A stretch of 32,255 nucleotides of DNA from an uncultured Ignavibacteriales bacterium (GTDB lineage Bacteria > Bacteroidota > Ignavibacteria > Ignavibacteriales > Ignavibacteriaceae), in NCBI GenBank assembly GCA_903843135.1, contig CAIMOS010000150.1:1-32255 (forward strand). The letters run 5' to 3'. How positions within the stretch are numbered: position 1 is the stretch's first letter; each line of letters begins with the position of its first letter. The position numbers and the translations under genes are program-made. The notes under the pieces are model-generated. The model did not search any database and had not been told where the DNA came from. It saw nothing but the letters and a program-made list of their open reading frames with translations. Shown piece after piece: positions 7,006-16,345 of this stretch.

Positions 7006-9054
7006 TTAAAATTTTTTTATTTTGATAATGACTAATGTTATATCATCGTGCTGTGAATTAGATTCCGAATGCAACGTCACTTCATTGATGATCCGGTGCG
7101 TTATTTCATCTGCACTGCTGTCTTTATATTCGCTGATTATATTTTTAAGTCTTTCCATTCCGAAATCCTCCAGCCTGGAATTTTTCGCTTCGGTGATCCC
7201 GTCTGTGAATACCACAAGAATATCGTTTTCTTTTACAGTCAGTTCACTTGCTTCAAGTGAGTTTGAGAAAATATTCGTATAGTTTAGCCCCAGCCCTATG
7301 CCGCCCGGCCTCAGGTCGCTTATTCCCTCACCGTTATAATAAAGTATCGGCGTATGCCCGGCCCTCACTAAATTTACTCTCGAATTCGCCGGATCATAGA
7401 TTCCCAACGCCACGGTAACAAAACTGCTGTTCTCAAGAGATTTCCTGAGTATATCATTGGCGTTTACTAAAATCTCCCTCGGATCGGTGATGAGCCTGCT
7501 GAGAGATTCAAACACGCCCCTCAGTTCTGCCATAATAAATGCCGCTGAAATGCCTTTACCCGAAACATCACCGACAACAAATCCCAGCCGGCCGTTGCTC
7601 ATTTCAAAAAAGTCGTAATAGTCTCCGCCGACCTCGAACGCAGGAATAAAAACCGCCGAGATATCGAGCTGCGGTAATTTCGGCAGTTCCGCGGGGATCA
7701 GTTTCCTCTGCATTTCACGGGCAACATCAAGTTCTTTTTCAAGCCGCTCCTTCTCGATAGATTCCTTAAGAAGCCGTGAGTTCTCAATCGCTATCGAAGC
7801 ATAGTCAGCGAAAGTATCGATTGCGGACCTGTCTTCCTGGTCGAACGCGAAATTGGCCTTACGCACTATTACAAGGACTGCATTGACTTTATTATGCGAA
7901 CGGAGGGGAACGGTAACAGCGTGAAGGTACTTCTCGCCCGGCTTTATTTCGCTCGTTGTCTTTATGAGATTGTGAAATTTCATCTCAACCCCGTTTTTAT
8001 CCCATCCCCCGCTCACGATCAGTTTATTGTATCTGTCAGCATCGAGATATCCGATATTCTTCGGTGCGACCGGGGTTGAAGTCGGATCGTTCGTCATAAT
8101 CAGCCACGCTGCGTCGGACCCGGAGATTTCAAGCGCAAGATCAGTGATGGTGATACCAAGTTCCTTAAAATCGAGGACCTGGTTGATAAGTTTGCTTAGA
8201 TACTGAAACGAAGAAAATTCTTTTGTTTTTCTGTCTATTGCTTCCGCCGTCGGCAGATGGAAAAACGCGGTAAAGAAAAGTACGCTGAAATAAATCAGGC
8301 AGTATATATTCACGAACATAAGGAAATATTTCAGGCCGTAGGAAAATCCTGTTAATGAAATAACAGCGCCTGAGTCATCGTTCAACTTGCCCGCAAGCAC
8401 GCCGAACAGGAACGCCATAAGTATGGAAAATAAAATCAGCCGCCGCTTATCAGTTTTATTCAGGAAAGCTATCCACGCCATCCTGAATGAATTAAATGCC
8501 ATCAGGATAAAGGCATTTACCGTAAAAGCAAGATTGATAAACTTCAGTGAATCATATTCGGGCCGATTTAAGAATGCGGTAAGACAGGAAAGAGTCAGAA
8601 AAACAAGCATCGCATTGTAGTAAGTTCTGCGTGCCTGCCGTGATTTCAGATGATACAACTCCATCATCATCACGATAATGAACGAACCCAACGAAAGCGC
8701 AAAAACAGCAAAAAGGAAATCAAGCACCATAAGCAGATGTGATTTATCCGCTGCCTTCGCCTCCTGAGCAGGGATCACAAAACTGTATGTGTTAAATATG
8801 ATCAGCAGGAAGAGTCCGGCAATTCCGATACTTACAACTCTGGAAATCGGAGTGTAGGATTTCAGCAGTTTGAATTTCCCTATCGACGCGATAATGATAT
8901 AACCTGACAGTATACCCGCCAGGTCGCCAAGAAGATAATAAAGCCATCCATTACTAAAAGGATAGAATAATTTCACTACAAACCAGGCCGACAGAGTTAC
9001 AGCCAGGTACTGCAGTTTCGTATTAATAATAATTTTATCTGAACTTAAAGACAT
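7006..9054 (-). CDS. membrane GAF-PP2C (SpoIIE/RsbU-type) phosphatase, first gene of the operon
   Basis: A 682-residue protein with about eight hydrophobic helices in residues 12-275, a GAF-like domain (about 285-420, ending SIAIENSRL), a coiled linker (LEKELDVAREMQRKLIP) and a C-terminal PP2C domain (about 445-682). The motifs VGGDYYDF, GDVSGKG, FTDGITEA and HDDIT show an intact metal site. It probably senses a membrane or envelope signal and dephosphorylates the STAS protein encoded immediately downstream, 16 bases away. The ATG at 9054 opens the operon; about 216 bases separate it from the anti-sigma gene upstream. The three phosphatases share the PP2C part but have entirely different input regions, which argues for divergent sensing rather than recent tandem duplication. 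Confidence 0.9.
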   Translation of the reverse strand: MSLSSDKIIINTKLQYLAVTLSAWFVVKLFYPFSNGWLYYLLGDLAGILSGYIIIASIGKFKLLKSYTPISRVVSIGIAGLFLLIIFNTYSFVIPAQEAKAADKSHLLMVLDFLFAVFALSLGSFIIVMMMELYHLKSRQARRTYYNAMLVFLTLSCLTAFLNRPEYDSLKFINLAFTVNAFILMAFNSFRMAWIAFLNKTDKRRLILFSILMAFLFGVLAGKLNDDSGAVISLTGFSYGLKYFLMFVNIYCLIYFSVLFFTAFFHLPTAEAIDRKTKEFSSFQYLSKLINQVLDFKELGITITDLALEISGSDAAWLIMTNDPTSTPVAPKNIGYLDADRYNKLIVSGGWDKNGVEMKFHNLIKTTSEIKPGEKYLHAVTVPLRSHNKVNAVLVIVRKANFAFDQEDRSAIDTFADYASIAIENSRLLKESIEKERLEKELDVAREMQRKLIPAELPKLPQLDISAVFIPAFEVGGDYYDFFEMSNGRLGFVVGDVSGKGISAAFIMAELRGVFESLSRLITDPREILVNANDILRKSLENSSFVTVALGIYDPANSRVNLVRAGHTPILYYNGEGISDLRPGGIGLGLNYTNIFSNSLEASELTVKENDILVVFTDGITEAKNSRLEDFGMERLKNIISEYKDSSADEITHRIINEVTLHSESNSQHDDITLVIIKIKKF

Positions 9055-9207
9055 TATTTGCTGATTAATTAAAATTTTCAGAATTCGCCCCGCTTAAAGG
9101 GGAAAATCCAAAAGGAAAATATAAATTGTTTAATCGAACCAGTTCAATTTAATGATAAATGGAATAATATGAGGATGAACAGAGGGAGTTTAGGATAACG
9201 GGGGTAT

Positions 9208-9242
9208 GGCGGTAAACCATTATTTTACAATAATTTACCGCC
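9208..9242. other. long hairpin in the anti-sigma / phosphatase intergenic region
   Basis: Nine-base perfect arms GGCGGTAAA (9208-9216) and TTTACCGCC (9234-9242) enclose a further ATTATT/AATAAT pairing (9219-9224 with 9229-9234). It lies about 30 bases downstream of the anti-sigma stop on the minus strand. A T-rich run follows only on the plus-strand side, so as a minus-strand terminator it lacks the U tract. It may mark the transcript end or stabilise the 3' end. The rest of 9055-9270 shows no gene. Confidence 0.5.
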
Positions 9243-9270
9243 GTTTAGATTTTTAAATCTGAGATCTCTT

Positions 9271-10932
9271 CTAAATTTCTATGGGTTCGTTCAGCTTCTT
9301 CTTCTTGTCGGGATTCAGTTCTTCCCGGAACCGTTTCATTTCTTCACGGAGCCGGTTCATTTCTTTCCGGAACTGGAGCATCTCTCTTCTGATTTCTTCC
9401 CTTAATTGATTCTTATTTACTCCGGAAGAATCAGAATAATTTTTATTCAGGAATTCATCGATATCCGTCGGGCCAAAAAACTCAGGGAAATCTGTTTCAA
9501 ATTTCTTCGAGAGGCTGTCGGCAAATAATTTCATATCAGGAAGAATAAGGGAATCCGCAAACTGATATTTCCGGAGCTTCCTGTTCAGAGCAGAAATTGA
9601 ATCCGCCCCTTTTGATTTCTTCTGAACATCTTTTTTCATCACAATCACGTCAGGGGCATCATAACCGTAATTCAGAGAGGTGCGTCCTCTGCTGTCGGAT
9701 TTTACCGTCATACGGAGTTCATTACCCGGCGCCTGCGGCGCTTCAACATTAAAATTAAAATTCTGTTTCTGAAGCTGCTTAAACACGCTGTCTAATCTCA
9801 TTGTCATACTGACAAGGTCCCGGTCGCTCTCAAGCGGAGAAATATTTTCCGGGATCTCAACCTTGATCGCGTTATCACTTACCATTATTCTCATCGAGCG
9901 GTGATTTTCAGATTCGCCTGATACTGAAAAGACCGGCGAAAGATCGATCTTTATACTCTTTTCGGCTACACTATTCCCCCGTGCGAGGCTTCTTACCTTC
10001 GCGATGTCACTCCGGATTTTTTCCTGATCAACTTTAGCCCAGGAATAAAAAATCGAATCCGGTGTGATGAAGTAATAATTCTCACGGCTGCCGGCGCTTA
10101 CCGGGGCTTCCGGTTCAGGCTCACGGATAAAATCCGCAAAAGCAGCCTCGCCGCCGAGCGCGCTAATTACCGCAGGTTTATTTACAGTAGACGCATATGA
10201 GATAAGGTCCTGACGCATATCGTTATGATATTTCCAGAGATCGGGATTTACAGCGATTGTGTTTTTATCATTCACAAGCACTACGGATGCAAGCCTGTCA
10301 GAATAACTTTCGAGTATGGAATCAACTTTGCCCTTCTGTTCCTTGTTCAGATTGAACTGCTTAACAAAGTCGTTTAGTTTCAGGCCGTCACCCGGGACGC
10401 TGGCATATTTGACTTCAAGAAATTCTTTTCCGTTGGCATCAGTACCTATCGAAAGCACCTTTTTCCCGGTCGCGTCAAGAGGAAGGTTCTTATTGAACGC
10501 GAAATCGAACAGGTCTTCATTGGTAAGGTCTGCGGCCATCAGCAATGAAGTGAGATTCTTCGAATAGAACGCTTCGATGCCGCTCCTTCCCTGGCTGAAC
10601 CAGTCCTCAAAAAACCCGGAATTTGATTTGAGCATAACCATCATTATGATTGTCGCGGCCGCGAATACTACCGCCGGCTTTGGAATATTATATTTCGAAA
10701 AATATTTCTTCCCGGTTTTGATGTTCTGCATCAGCCGCGTTTCGAAGGAGAGATCCTCCGGAAGTTTTTTAAAACCGCCGACGGTTTCTTTTAACTTTTT
10801 TATCTTATTAAGTTCTTCCCTCAGCTCAGGAGAAGACTTAAGCATCTCTTCTGTTTCAAACTTCTCCTCAGGCGTCAGCTCACCGTCAAGGTAAGCGGAG
10901 AGTTTTTCCAAAATTCTGTTTGTGATCTTCAT
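9271..10932 (-). CDS. transmembrane anti-sigma factor with large periplasmic region
   Basis: A 553-residue protein encoded directly after the ECF sigma gene with a 4-base ATGA overlap. The N-terminal ~60 residues (LSAYLDGELTPEE onward) match the cytoplasmic anti-sigma domain that occludes ECF sigma factors, but the HxxxCxxC zinc motif of ZAS domains is absent. One membrane helix lies at about 85-101. The long external part contains a segment at about 190-240 (LNKEQKGKVDSILESY) that recalls CpxP/Spy-like metal or misfolded-protein sensors, a weak resemblance, and ends in a very charged coiled coil (about 505-553) with repeated REEM/REE units. It should hold the sigma factor at the membrane until an envelope signal causes release or proteolysis. 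Anti-sigma role is inferred from context and the N-terminus; the sensor part is unrecognised. Confidence 0.75.
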   Translation of the reverse strand: MKITNRILEKLSAYLDGELTPEEKFETEEMLKSSPELREELNKIKKLKETVGGFKKLPEDLSFETRLMQNIKTGKKYFSKYNIPKPAVVFAAATIIMMVMLKSNSGFFEDWFSQGRSGIEAFYSKNLTSLLMAADLTNEDLFDFAFNKNLPLDATGKKVLSIGTDANGKEFLEVKYASVPGDGLKLNDFVKQFNLNKEQKGKVDSILESYSDRLASVVLVNDKNTIAVNPDLWKYHNDMRQDLISYASTVNKPAVISALGGEAAFADFIREPEPEAPVSAGSRENYYFITPDSIFYSWAKVDQEKIRSDIAKVRSLARGNSVAEKSIKIDLSPVFSVSGESENHRSMRIMVSDNAIKVEIPENISPLESDRDLVSMTMRLDSVFKQLQKQNFNFNVEAPQAPGNELRMTVKSDSRGRTSLNYGYDAPDVIVMKKDVQKKSKGADSISALNRKLRKYQFADSLILPDMKLFADSLSKKFETDFPEFFGPTDIDEFLNKNYSDSSGVNKNQLREEIRREMLQFRKEMNRLREEMKRFREELNPDKKKKLNEPIEI

Positions 10933-11522
10933 AATAGTTCACGTTTTAATGGTTCAAGATCTTTCTTCAGAGCTTCCCGGGCCCTGAATATCCTTGATTT
11001 AACTGTTCCGATTTCTGTATCCAAAACTTCCGCTATTTCCTCATAGCTGCATCCTTCGAAATCCTTCAGGACGAGCGGGGAGCGGAGTTTTTCCGGAAGC
11101 CTGTTAACAGCGTCACGCACCACAACTTTTATATCGAAATTATCCGGCGAGTCGACCGTCACCTTCTCCGCGTCATCGCTGGATAAATAAGTGAAGACGC
11201 TTCTGATCTTAACTTTGCGCAGGTGGTCGCGGCACTTATTGATGGTTACGCGGTAGAGCCAGGTTGTGAACCGCGACTGAAAACGGAATGTGTGAAGTTT
11301 ATGATAAACGACAATAAAAACTTCCTGTGAAATATCGTCCACATTCCTCGCGTCGCCCAGCGTTGCGTAGATCAGGTTTCTCACCTTTTCCTTGTGCCGG
11401 GACACCAAACGGGTAAATGCCGCCTGATCTCCGTCGTTGAACGCGTTGATCAGAGAATAATCATCATCCAATGTAAAAATTGCTTGTGCTTGGGGCATAA
11501 CAGGTTTTTCTTCGTTTTCCAT
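10929..11522 (-). CDS. ECF (RpoE-type) RNA polymerase sigma factor
   Basis: A 197-residue sigma-70 family protein of the extracytoplasmic-function type. Region 2 spans about 24-95 (AFTRLVSRHKEKV, DDISQEVF, FTTWLYRVTINKCRDHLRK) and region 4 about 128-190 (LPEKLRSPLVL, YEEIAEVLDTEIGTVKSRIFRARE). Regions 1 and 3 are absent, as expected. The first ~20 residues are a family-atypical extension. It is co-translated with the downstream membrane anti-sigma gene through an ATGA overlap. A GGAAC-N16-CGTC element ends only seven bases before the ATG and suggests positive autoregulation. The nearby LiaF-like envelope protein fits an envelope-stress role (inference). Confidence 0.93.
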   Translation of the reverse strand: MENEEKPVMPQAQAIFTLDDDYSLINAFNDGDQAAFTRLVSRHKEKVRNLIYATLGDARNVDDISQEVFIVVYHKLHTFRFQSRFTTWLYRVTINKCRDHLRKVKIRSVFTYLSSDDAEKVTVDSPDNFDIKVVVRDAVNRLPEKLRSPLVLKDFEGCSYEEIAEVLDTEIGTVKSRIFRAREALKKDLEPLKRELL

Positions 11523-11529
11523 AAATTTT

Positions 11530-11554
11530 GACGCCTGAACAGTTAATTTGTTCC
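11530..11554 (-). promoter_or_regulatory. ECF-type promoter upstream of the sigma gene
   Basis: On the minus strand GGAAC (11554-11550) is followed after 16 bases by CGTC (11533-11530), the consensus layout of RpoE/SigW-type promoters. The ATG of the sigma gene starts seven bases after CGTC, so the transcript would start at or next to the start codon. The -35 region also lies in an inverted repeat, GAACA-N7-TGTTC (11537-11553). The match is visible in the sequence; recognition by this particular sigma factor is inferred. Confidence 0.55.
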
Positions 11555-11639
11555 GTGAATATGTACCAATATCAGTTACACAAACGTCACGGGAAATCCA
11601 ATTCCGATGAACGGCAAAATCCCGTTTTATCCGGTCTTC

Positions 11640-12362
11640 TCAGACTTTGCGGTACTTAACTTCGCCGCCTCCGAAAACGACAACTCCCTTGATCATCAGG
11701 ACATTCTGCCCGGGGACTATCTCTTTCGGATCGGTATATAATTTATTCGAGAAACCTCCGAAGATCGGAGTAACGTCTACTTTCACGTTCCAGTTTGAAG
11801 GAACGATAAATTCCACACCGCCGAATATCGCGACGATATCTATCGTCTGTTTATCCTCTGCCATTTTGCAATTGGTCAGATCAATTTCAGAGCCGCCGAA
11901 GATTGCAGTCACCTGTCCGCCGCGAAAATTATTGGTATAAACAGTCTTTGCTCCGCCTCCAAAGATGGTGACATCATCAAGCGAATCGTTATCGACTGAT
12001 TTCTCTGAAGTGAAGAAATTTTTCGGATAATTTTTTGTTCTTTTTTTTCTGAACATAAGGTGAGAACCGAACAAAATAATAAGCACGGGAACAATGATGT
12101 CCCATCCTATATAGATATCGGTAAAAATCTTAGGGACCATCAATCCTGCGCCTATTACCAGGAGCACAATTCCGGCTGTTTTTGATCTTGAATAAAGAAT
12201 ATTAAGCAAACCGATCGCGATCAGTAAAGAAGGGAGCGAAAATATAATTTCAGCGTAACCATAAGGGAGCATATTGAGATTATCCAGTAAAATCAATACT
12301 CCCGCGGCTATAATTATAAGCCCTGCTATGACCCGGCCGTTGTTTTTCTGCTCATTTTCCAT
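11640..12362 (-). CDS. LiaF-like membrane protein (four TM helices plus IFGG beta domain)
   Basis: A 240-residue protein with four hydrophobic helices (about 11-27, 37-56, 62-76, 86-103), a basic cytoplasmic linker (RKKRTKNYPK) and a C-terminal beta domain containing repeated IFGG/VFGGG turns at about 133, 154, 179, 200 and 229. This matches the LiaF/DUF5668 type of membrane protein, whose C-terminal domain modulates cell-envelope stress signalling in Firmicutes. Here no LiaRS-like two-component genes are adjacent; the neighbour is an ECF sigma/anti-sigma pair, which also points to envelope stress. It sits 117 bases upstream of the sigma gene on the same strand and diverges from nrdJ across a 234-base AT-rich region. 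The function is unproven outside Firmicutes. Confidence 0.8.
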   Translation of the reverse strand: MENEQKNNGRVIAGLIIIAAGVLILLDNLNMLPYGYAEIIFSLPSLLIAIGLLNILYSRSKTAGIVLLVIGAGLMVPKIFTDIYIGWDIIVPVLIILFGSHLMFRKKRTKNYPKNFFTSEKSVDNDSLDDVTIFGGGAKTVYTNNFRGGQVTAIFGGSEIDLTNCKMAEDKQTIDIVAIFGGVEFIVPSNWNVKVDVTPIFGGFSNKLYTDPKEIVPGQNVLMIKGVVVFGGGEVKYRKV

Positions 12363-12596
12363 AATTTTCTCACTTGGAATTTTAAAAAAAATATAACTTT
12401 ACCTAAAATACTAAAACTGAATTATCCAAATTAAATATTTTTGATGAACGGAATTTTTTATGGTATGAAAAACATAACAAGCAAGTCAAAAAAAATATTT
12501 TTAAATTTAACTTTGATGATACCCATTAAGTATTTATTATTGCATTAAATCTCTACTGAAAATAAAACACCAAAATCATTTAAATTAAGCTGGCCA

Positions 12597-15500
12597 ATGA
12601 GGATTGATAGACTTTTTACAAATCAAAAAAGCGACCCCTTCGCATCTTTTACGTTCGAACCAAGATCATCAGAAATCAGGAACCCGGACGGCTCAATAAT
12701 TTTCTCTATGCAGAGTGTTATGGTGCCAAACTCCTGGTCACAGGTTGCTGTTGACATTTTGGCACAGAAGTATTTCAGAAAGGCAGGCATTCCGAAATTT
12801 CTGAAAAAAGTTAAGGAAGAGGGAATCCCTGAATGGCTCCAGGCTTCTGAGGCAGACACAAAAAAAATAGAAAAATTACCTCCCGAAGAAAGATATTCCG
12901 GCGAGACCGATGCGCGGCAGGTGTTCCACCGCCTCGCAGGGTGCTGGACTTACTGGGGCTGGAAAGGAAATTATTTCTCCTCTGAAGAAGACGCCAAAAA
13001 CTTTTACGATGAAACCGTATATATGCTTGCCAACCAGATGGCAGCGCCGAACAGCCCGCAGTGGTTCAACACGGGCCTTAACTGGGCATACGGAATTACC
13101 GGCCCGGCACAGGGACACTACTATGTAGATTACCAGTCAGGTAAACTCACAAAGTCACAGGATGCCTATACACATCCTCAGCCGCACGCCTGTTTCATCC
13201 AGTCCGTTTCTGACGACCTCGTTAACAGCGGCGGCATTATGGATCTCTGGGTGCGAGAAGCAAGATTATTTAAATACGGATCAGGAACCGGCACAAACTT
13301 TTCCGATATCCGCGGCGAGAGTGAAAACCTCAGCGGCGGCGGCAGATCTTCCGGACTGATGTCCTTTCTGCGTATCGGCGACCGTTCGGCAGGCGCTATT
13401 AAATCGGGAGGAACTACCCGCAGGGCCGCCAAGATGGTGTGCTTGGATTTAGACCACCCGGATATCGAAGCATTCATCAACTGGAAAGTTATTGAAGAGC
13501 AGAAGGTTGCGTCGCTCGTAACAGGTTCAAAGCTGAATAATCAGCACCTTAACGAGATAATGAAAGCCTGCTACGCCGACCATCCTGAAAACGACAGGTT
13601 CAATCCCCGTTCAAACATAAAATTACAGAAGGCGATAATCCAGGCCAGGAAAGCGCTTATCTCTCAGAACTATGTCGACAGAGTCATACAGCTTGCAAAA
13701 CTCGGGTACAAGTCTATCGAGTTCCCGACTTATGACGTTGACTGGACATCTGAAGCATACGGCACAGTATCCGGACAGAATTCAAACAACTCCATACGCG
13801 TAACGAACGAATTTATGAACGCTGTTGAAAATAACGGCAGCTGGAACCTTTATAACCGTATCGAGAAACGTAATGCGAAAAAAGAGAGCAGAGAACCAAA
13901 ACCCGTCAGGGTCCTGAATGCACAGGATCTCTGGGAAGACATTGCCTATGCAGCGTGGACTTCAGCGGATCCCGGAATACAGTACCACACTACAATTAAC
14001 CAATGGCACACCTGCCCCGAAGGCGGAGAGATCAGGGCATCGAATCCCTGCAGCGAGTATATGTTCCTTGACGATACCGCGTGCAACCTTGCTTCGCTCA
14101 ACCTTCTTAAGTTTTACGACACTGAAAAAGCAAGTTTCAAAATCAACGACTACATCCACGCGTCAAGGATCTGGACAATGATCCTCGAAACCAGCGTGCT
14201 GATGGCACAGTTCCCGAGCCAGGAAATCGCGCAGCTCAGTTACGAATACAGGACACTGGGATTAGGCTATGCCAACCTCGGCACGCTGCTGATGGTCCAG
14301 GGAATTCCTTATGACAGCCCTGAAGGTTTCGCGATGTGCGGCGCAGTTACTGCTATTATGCATATGACCGCCTACTCGACTTCCGCGGAGATGGCAAAAG
14401 AATTCGGCGCGTTCCCGAAATTCAATGAGAACCGCGCGAATATGCTCCGCGTTATTAGGAACCACCGCAGGGCCGCTTACAGTGTTCCTACTTCGGAATA
14501 TGAAGGGCTCTCTGTTTTCCCGGTCGGACTTGATGCAGAGCATTGCCCTGAAGACCTCCTGATCGCCGCACAGAAATGCGCGGACCAGGCGCTGGAACTC
14601 GGCGAGCAGTACGGATACAGGAACGCTCAGGTTACTGTTATCGCTCCGACAGGCACTATCGGACTTATTATGGACTGCGACACCACTGGCATAGAACCTG
14701 ATTATGCTTTAGTTAAATTTAAGAAACTCGCGGGCGGCGGATATTTTAAGATCATCAACGAATCCATTCCCCCTGCATTAAAGCACCTCGGCTATAAAGA
14801 TGAGGAGATCACTTCCATCATCCGCTACGCCAAAGGAAGCGGCACACTAAAGGGCGCGCCTTACATCAATTTCGAATCTCTCGTGGCGAAAGGCATTCCT
14901 GAAGAAGTACTTGCTGAACTGGACAAGATGATGCCTCAGGTTTTCGAAATCGGTTTTGCTTTTAATAAGTTTACCATACCGGTTGAAATCCTCACGGGAA
15001 AACTCGGTTTTACCAATGAAGAAATCGATTCTTTCGATTTCGATCTGCTCAAACTGCTCGGATTCTCAAAACAGGAAATTGCCCACGCCAATGACTTCAT
15101 CTGCGGTACGATGACTGTCGAGAATTCACCTTACCTGAAACACGAGCACTACCCTGTATTTGACTGCGCCAGCAAGTGCGGCAAAAAAGGGACAAGGTTC
15201 ATCCGCCCGGCAGCTCACATAAAGATGATGGCTTCGGCGCAACCGTTTATTTCGGGCGCTATTTCCAAAACGATCAACCTTCCCAACCAGGCAAATGTTG
15301 ACGATGTTAAAGACGCCTATATGCTCTCCTGGCATCTCGGCATAAAAGCAAACGCTATCTACCGCGACGGTTCAAAACTTTCACAGCCGCTCAATACAAC
15401 CACCGAGCAGGAACTTGAAGCAATCCTGGAGGAAAAGGACAAAAATGATATTGTCAAAATAGCGGAGAGGATCGTCCACCACTACATAGCCAAACGCAGG

Positions 15501-16166
15501 AGACTGCCGGACCGCAGGAACGGATATACCCAGAAAGCCAAAATAAACGGCCAGTCGGTTTACATTCGTACTGGCGACTACGAAAACGGCCAGCTTGGTG
15601 AAATCTTCATAGATATGCACCGGGAAGGGGCGACGGTAAGAAGCCTGCTGAACTGCTTCGCTATTTCTATATCGCTTGGTCTTCAGCACGGCGTTCCGCT
15701 TGAAGAATTTGTTGATGCTTTTGTTTTTACAAGGTTTGACCCCAGCGGCGTGGTCACCGGAAACGCCAGGATCAAAATGGCAACATCCGTGATCGATTAT
15801 ATCTTCCGCGAACTCGCGGTAAACTATCTCGGCAGGAAAGACCTTGCCCACGTGGATGACGACGAAATTCAGTCGAAAGCATCAAGTAAAAAAATCGAAC
15901 CTGATTTTGAAGACGAAGAAACACCGGGTGAGCATTTCACCGGAAAAGACTCTCAGCCTTTCAGCGTAGCTGAAACTGTAGATAACAACGGCGCGCAGCC
16001 GCTGGCAATCTCAGCGGAGTCCGCTACTCTAAAACAGAAAGTTAAGCAGGCGCGTGAGTATGGTTATACCGGCGATGTATGCCCGGAGTGCCACAGCTTT
16101 AAGATGGTGCGAAACGCCACCTGCCTTAAGTGCCTGAACTGCGGAGCGACCACCGGCTGCAGTTGA
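12597..16166 (+). CDS. nrdJ: vitamin B12-dependent (class II) ribonucleoside-diphosphate reductase
   Basis: A 1189-residue adenosylcobalamin-dependent ribonucleotide reductase that makes deoxyribonucleotides without needing oxygen. Visible hallmarks are PHACF near residue 197 (substrate-site cysteine), the GTGTNFS and SGGGRSSG loops (about 230-255), ASNPCSEY near 480 with the radical Cys and Glu, APTGTIG near 684, CSKCGKKG near 857, and a TSCPD-type accessory domain at about 975-1080. The tail from 1161 has a CPEC...CLKCLNC zinc ribbon and ends in a Cys-rich CGATTGCS, where the redox-active pair that regenerates the active site is expected. Length is normal for the large form of NrdJ, with no intein. 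It is the only long plus-strand gene. No clear Shine-Dalgarno precedes the ATG; the 234 AT-rich bases upstream hold its promoter but I could not define it. Confidence 0.97.
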   Translation: MRIDRLFTNQKSDPFASFTFEPRSSEIRNPDGSIIFSMQSVMVPNSWSQVAVDILAQKYFRKAGIPKFLKKVKEEGIPEWLQASEADTKKIEKLPPEERYSGETDARQVFHRLAGCWTYWGWKGNYFSSEEDAKNFYDETVYMLANQMAAPNSPQWFNTGLNWAYGITGPAQGHYYVDYQSGKLTKSQDAYTHPQPHACFIQSVSDDLVNSGGIMDLWVREARLFKYGSGTGTNFSDIRGESENLSGGGRSSGLMSFLRIGDRSAGAIKSGGTTRRAAKMVCLDLDHPDIEAFINWKVIEEQKVASLVTGSKLNNQHLNEIMKACYADHPENDRFNPRSNIKLQKAIIQARKALISQNYVDRVIQLAKLGYKSIEFPTYDVDWTSEAYGTVSGQNSNNSIRVTNEFMNAVENNGSWNLYNRIEKRNAKKESREPKPVRVLNAQDLWEDIAYAAWTSADPGIQYHTTINQWHTCPEGGEIRASNPCSEYMFLDDTACNLASLNLLKFYDTEKASFKINDYIHASRIWTMILETSVLMAQFPSQEIAQLSYEYRTLGLGYANLGTLLMVQGIPYDSPEGFAMCGAVTAIMHMTAYSTSAEMAKEFGAFPKFNENRANMLRVIRNHRRAAYSVPTSEYEGLSVFPVGLDAEHCPEDLLIAAQKCADQALELGEQYGYRNAQVTVIAPTGTIGLIMDCDTTGIEPDYALVKFKKLAGGGYFKIINESIPPALKHLGYKDEEITSIIRYAKGSGTLKGAPYINFESLVAKGIPEEVLAELDKMMPQVFEIGFAFNKFTIPVEILTGKLGFTNEEIDSFDFDLLKLLGFSKQEIAHANDFICGTMTVENSPYLKHEHYPVFDCASKCGKKGTRFIRPAAHIKMMASAQPFISGAISKTINLPNQANVDDVKDAYMLSWHLGIKANAIYRDGSKLSQPLNTTTEQELEAILEEKDKNDIVKIAERIVHHYIAKRRRLPDRRNGYTQKAKINGQSVYIRTGDYENGQLGEIFIDMHREGATVRSLLNCFAISISLGLQHGVPLEEFVDAFVFTRFDPSGVVTGNARIKMATSVIDYIFRELAVNYLGRKDLAHVDDDEIQSKASSKKIEPDFEDEETPGEHFTGKDSQPFSVAETVDNNGAQPLAISAESATLKQKVKQAREYGYTGDVCPECHSFKMVRNATCLKCLNCGATTGCS

Positions 16167-16184
16167 TTCTGAAATTCTACTCAC

Positions 16185-16215
16185 AAAAAAGCGGAGAAGT
16201 TTTCTCCGCTTTTTT
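16185..16215 (+). terminator. rho-independent terminator of nrdJ
   Basis: An eight-base perfect stem GCGGAGAA/TTCTCCGC (16191-16198 with 16202-16209), three-base loop, preceded by six A and followed by six T. It lies 18 bases after the nrdJ stop. The flanking A and T runs make it usable in both directions. Confidence 0.92.
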
Positions 16216-16287
16216 GATTTAAATAAATCCGGCCGGCAACACTACTTTATCAATCCCATCATTATAATTATCCTCAGCTGCAGGTAA

Positions 16288-16316
16288 TAAAAAAGGCTGT
16301 CATTTTGAAACAGCCT
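16288..16316 (-). terminator. rho-independent terminator of the NlpC/P60 gene
   Basis: Read on the minus strand, AGGCTGT (16316-16310) pairs with ACAGCCT (16300-16294) around a nine-base loop, followed by a run of T. It starts 29 bases after the stop of the lipoprotein gene and ends the engB-to-nlpC run. Together with the nrdJ terminator it separates the two convergent units. Confidence 0.85.
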
Positions 16317-16345
16317 CGCTAAAAAATCAAATTAGAATTTGGGAC

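Noticed and set aside
11589-11627. ACGGGA/TCCCGT inverted repeat downstream of the LiaF-like gene
   Set aside because: Six-base arms with a loop of about 25 bases; too weak to call a terminator.
15381-15851. 156-residue minus-strand frame opposite the nrdJ TSCPD region
   Set aside because: Entirely antisense to a conserved enzyme domain; the translation has no family character.
12597-16166. Possible intein in the long NrdJ
   Set aside because: The catalytic motifs are evenly spaced, no splice-junction blocks are visible, and the extra length is explained by the TSCPD domain and zinc-ribbon tail.
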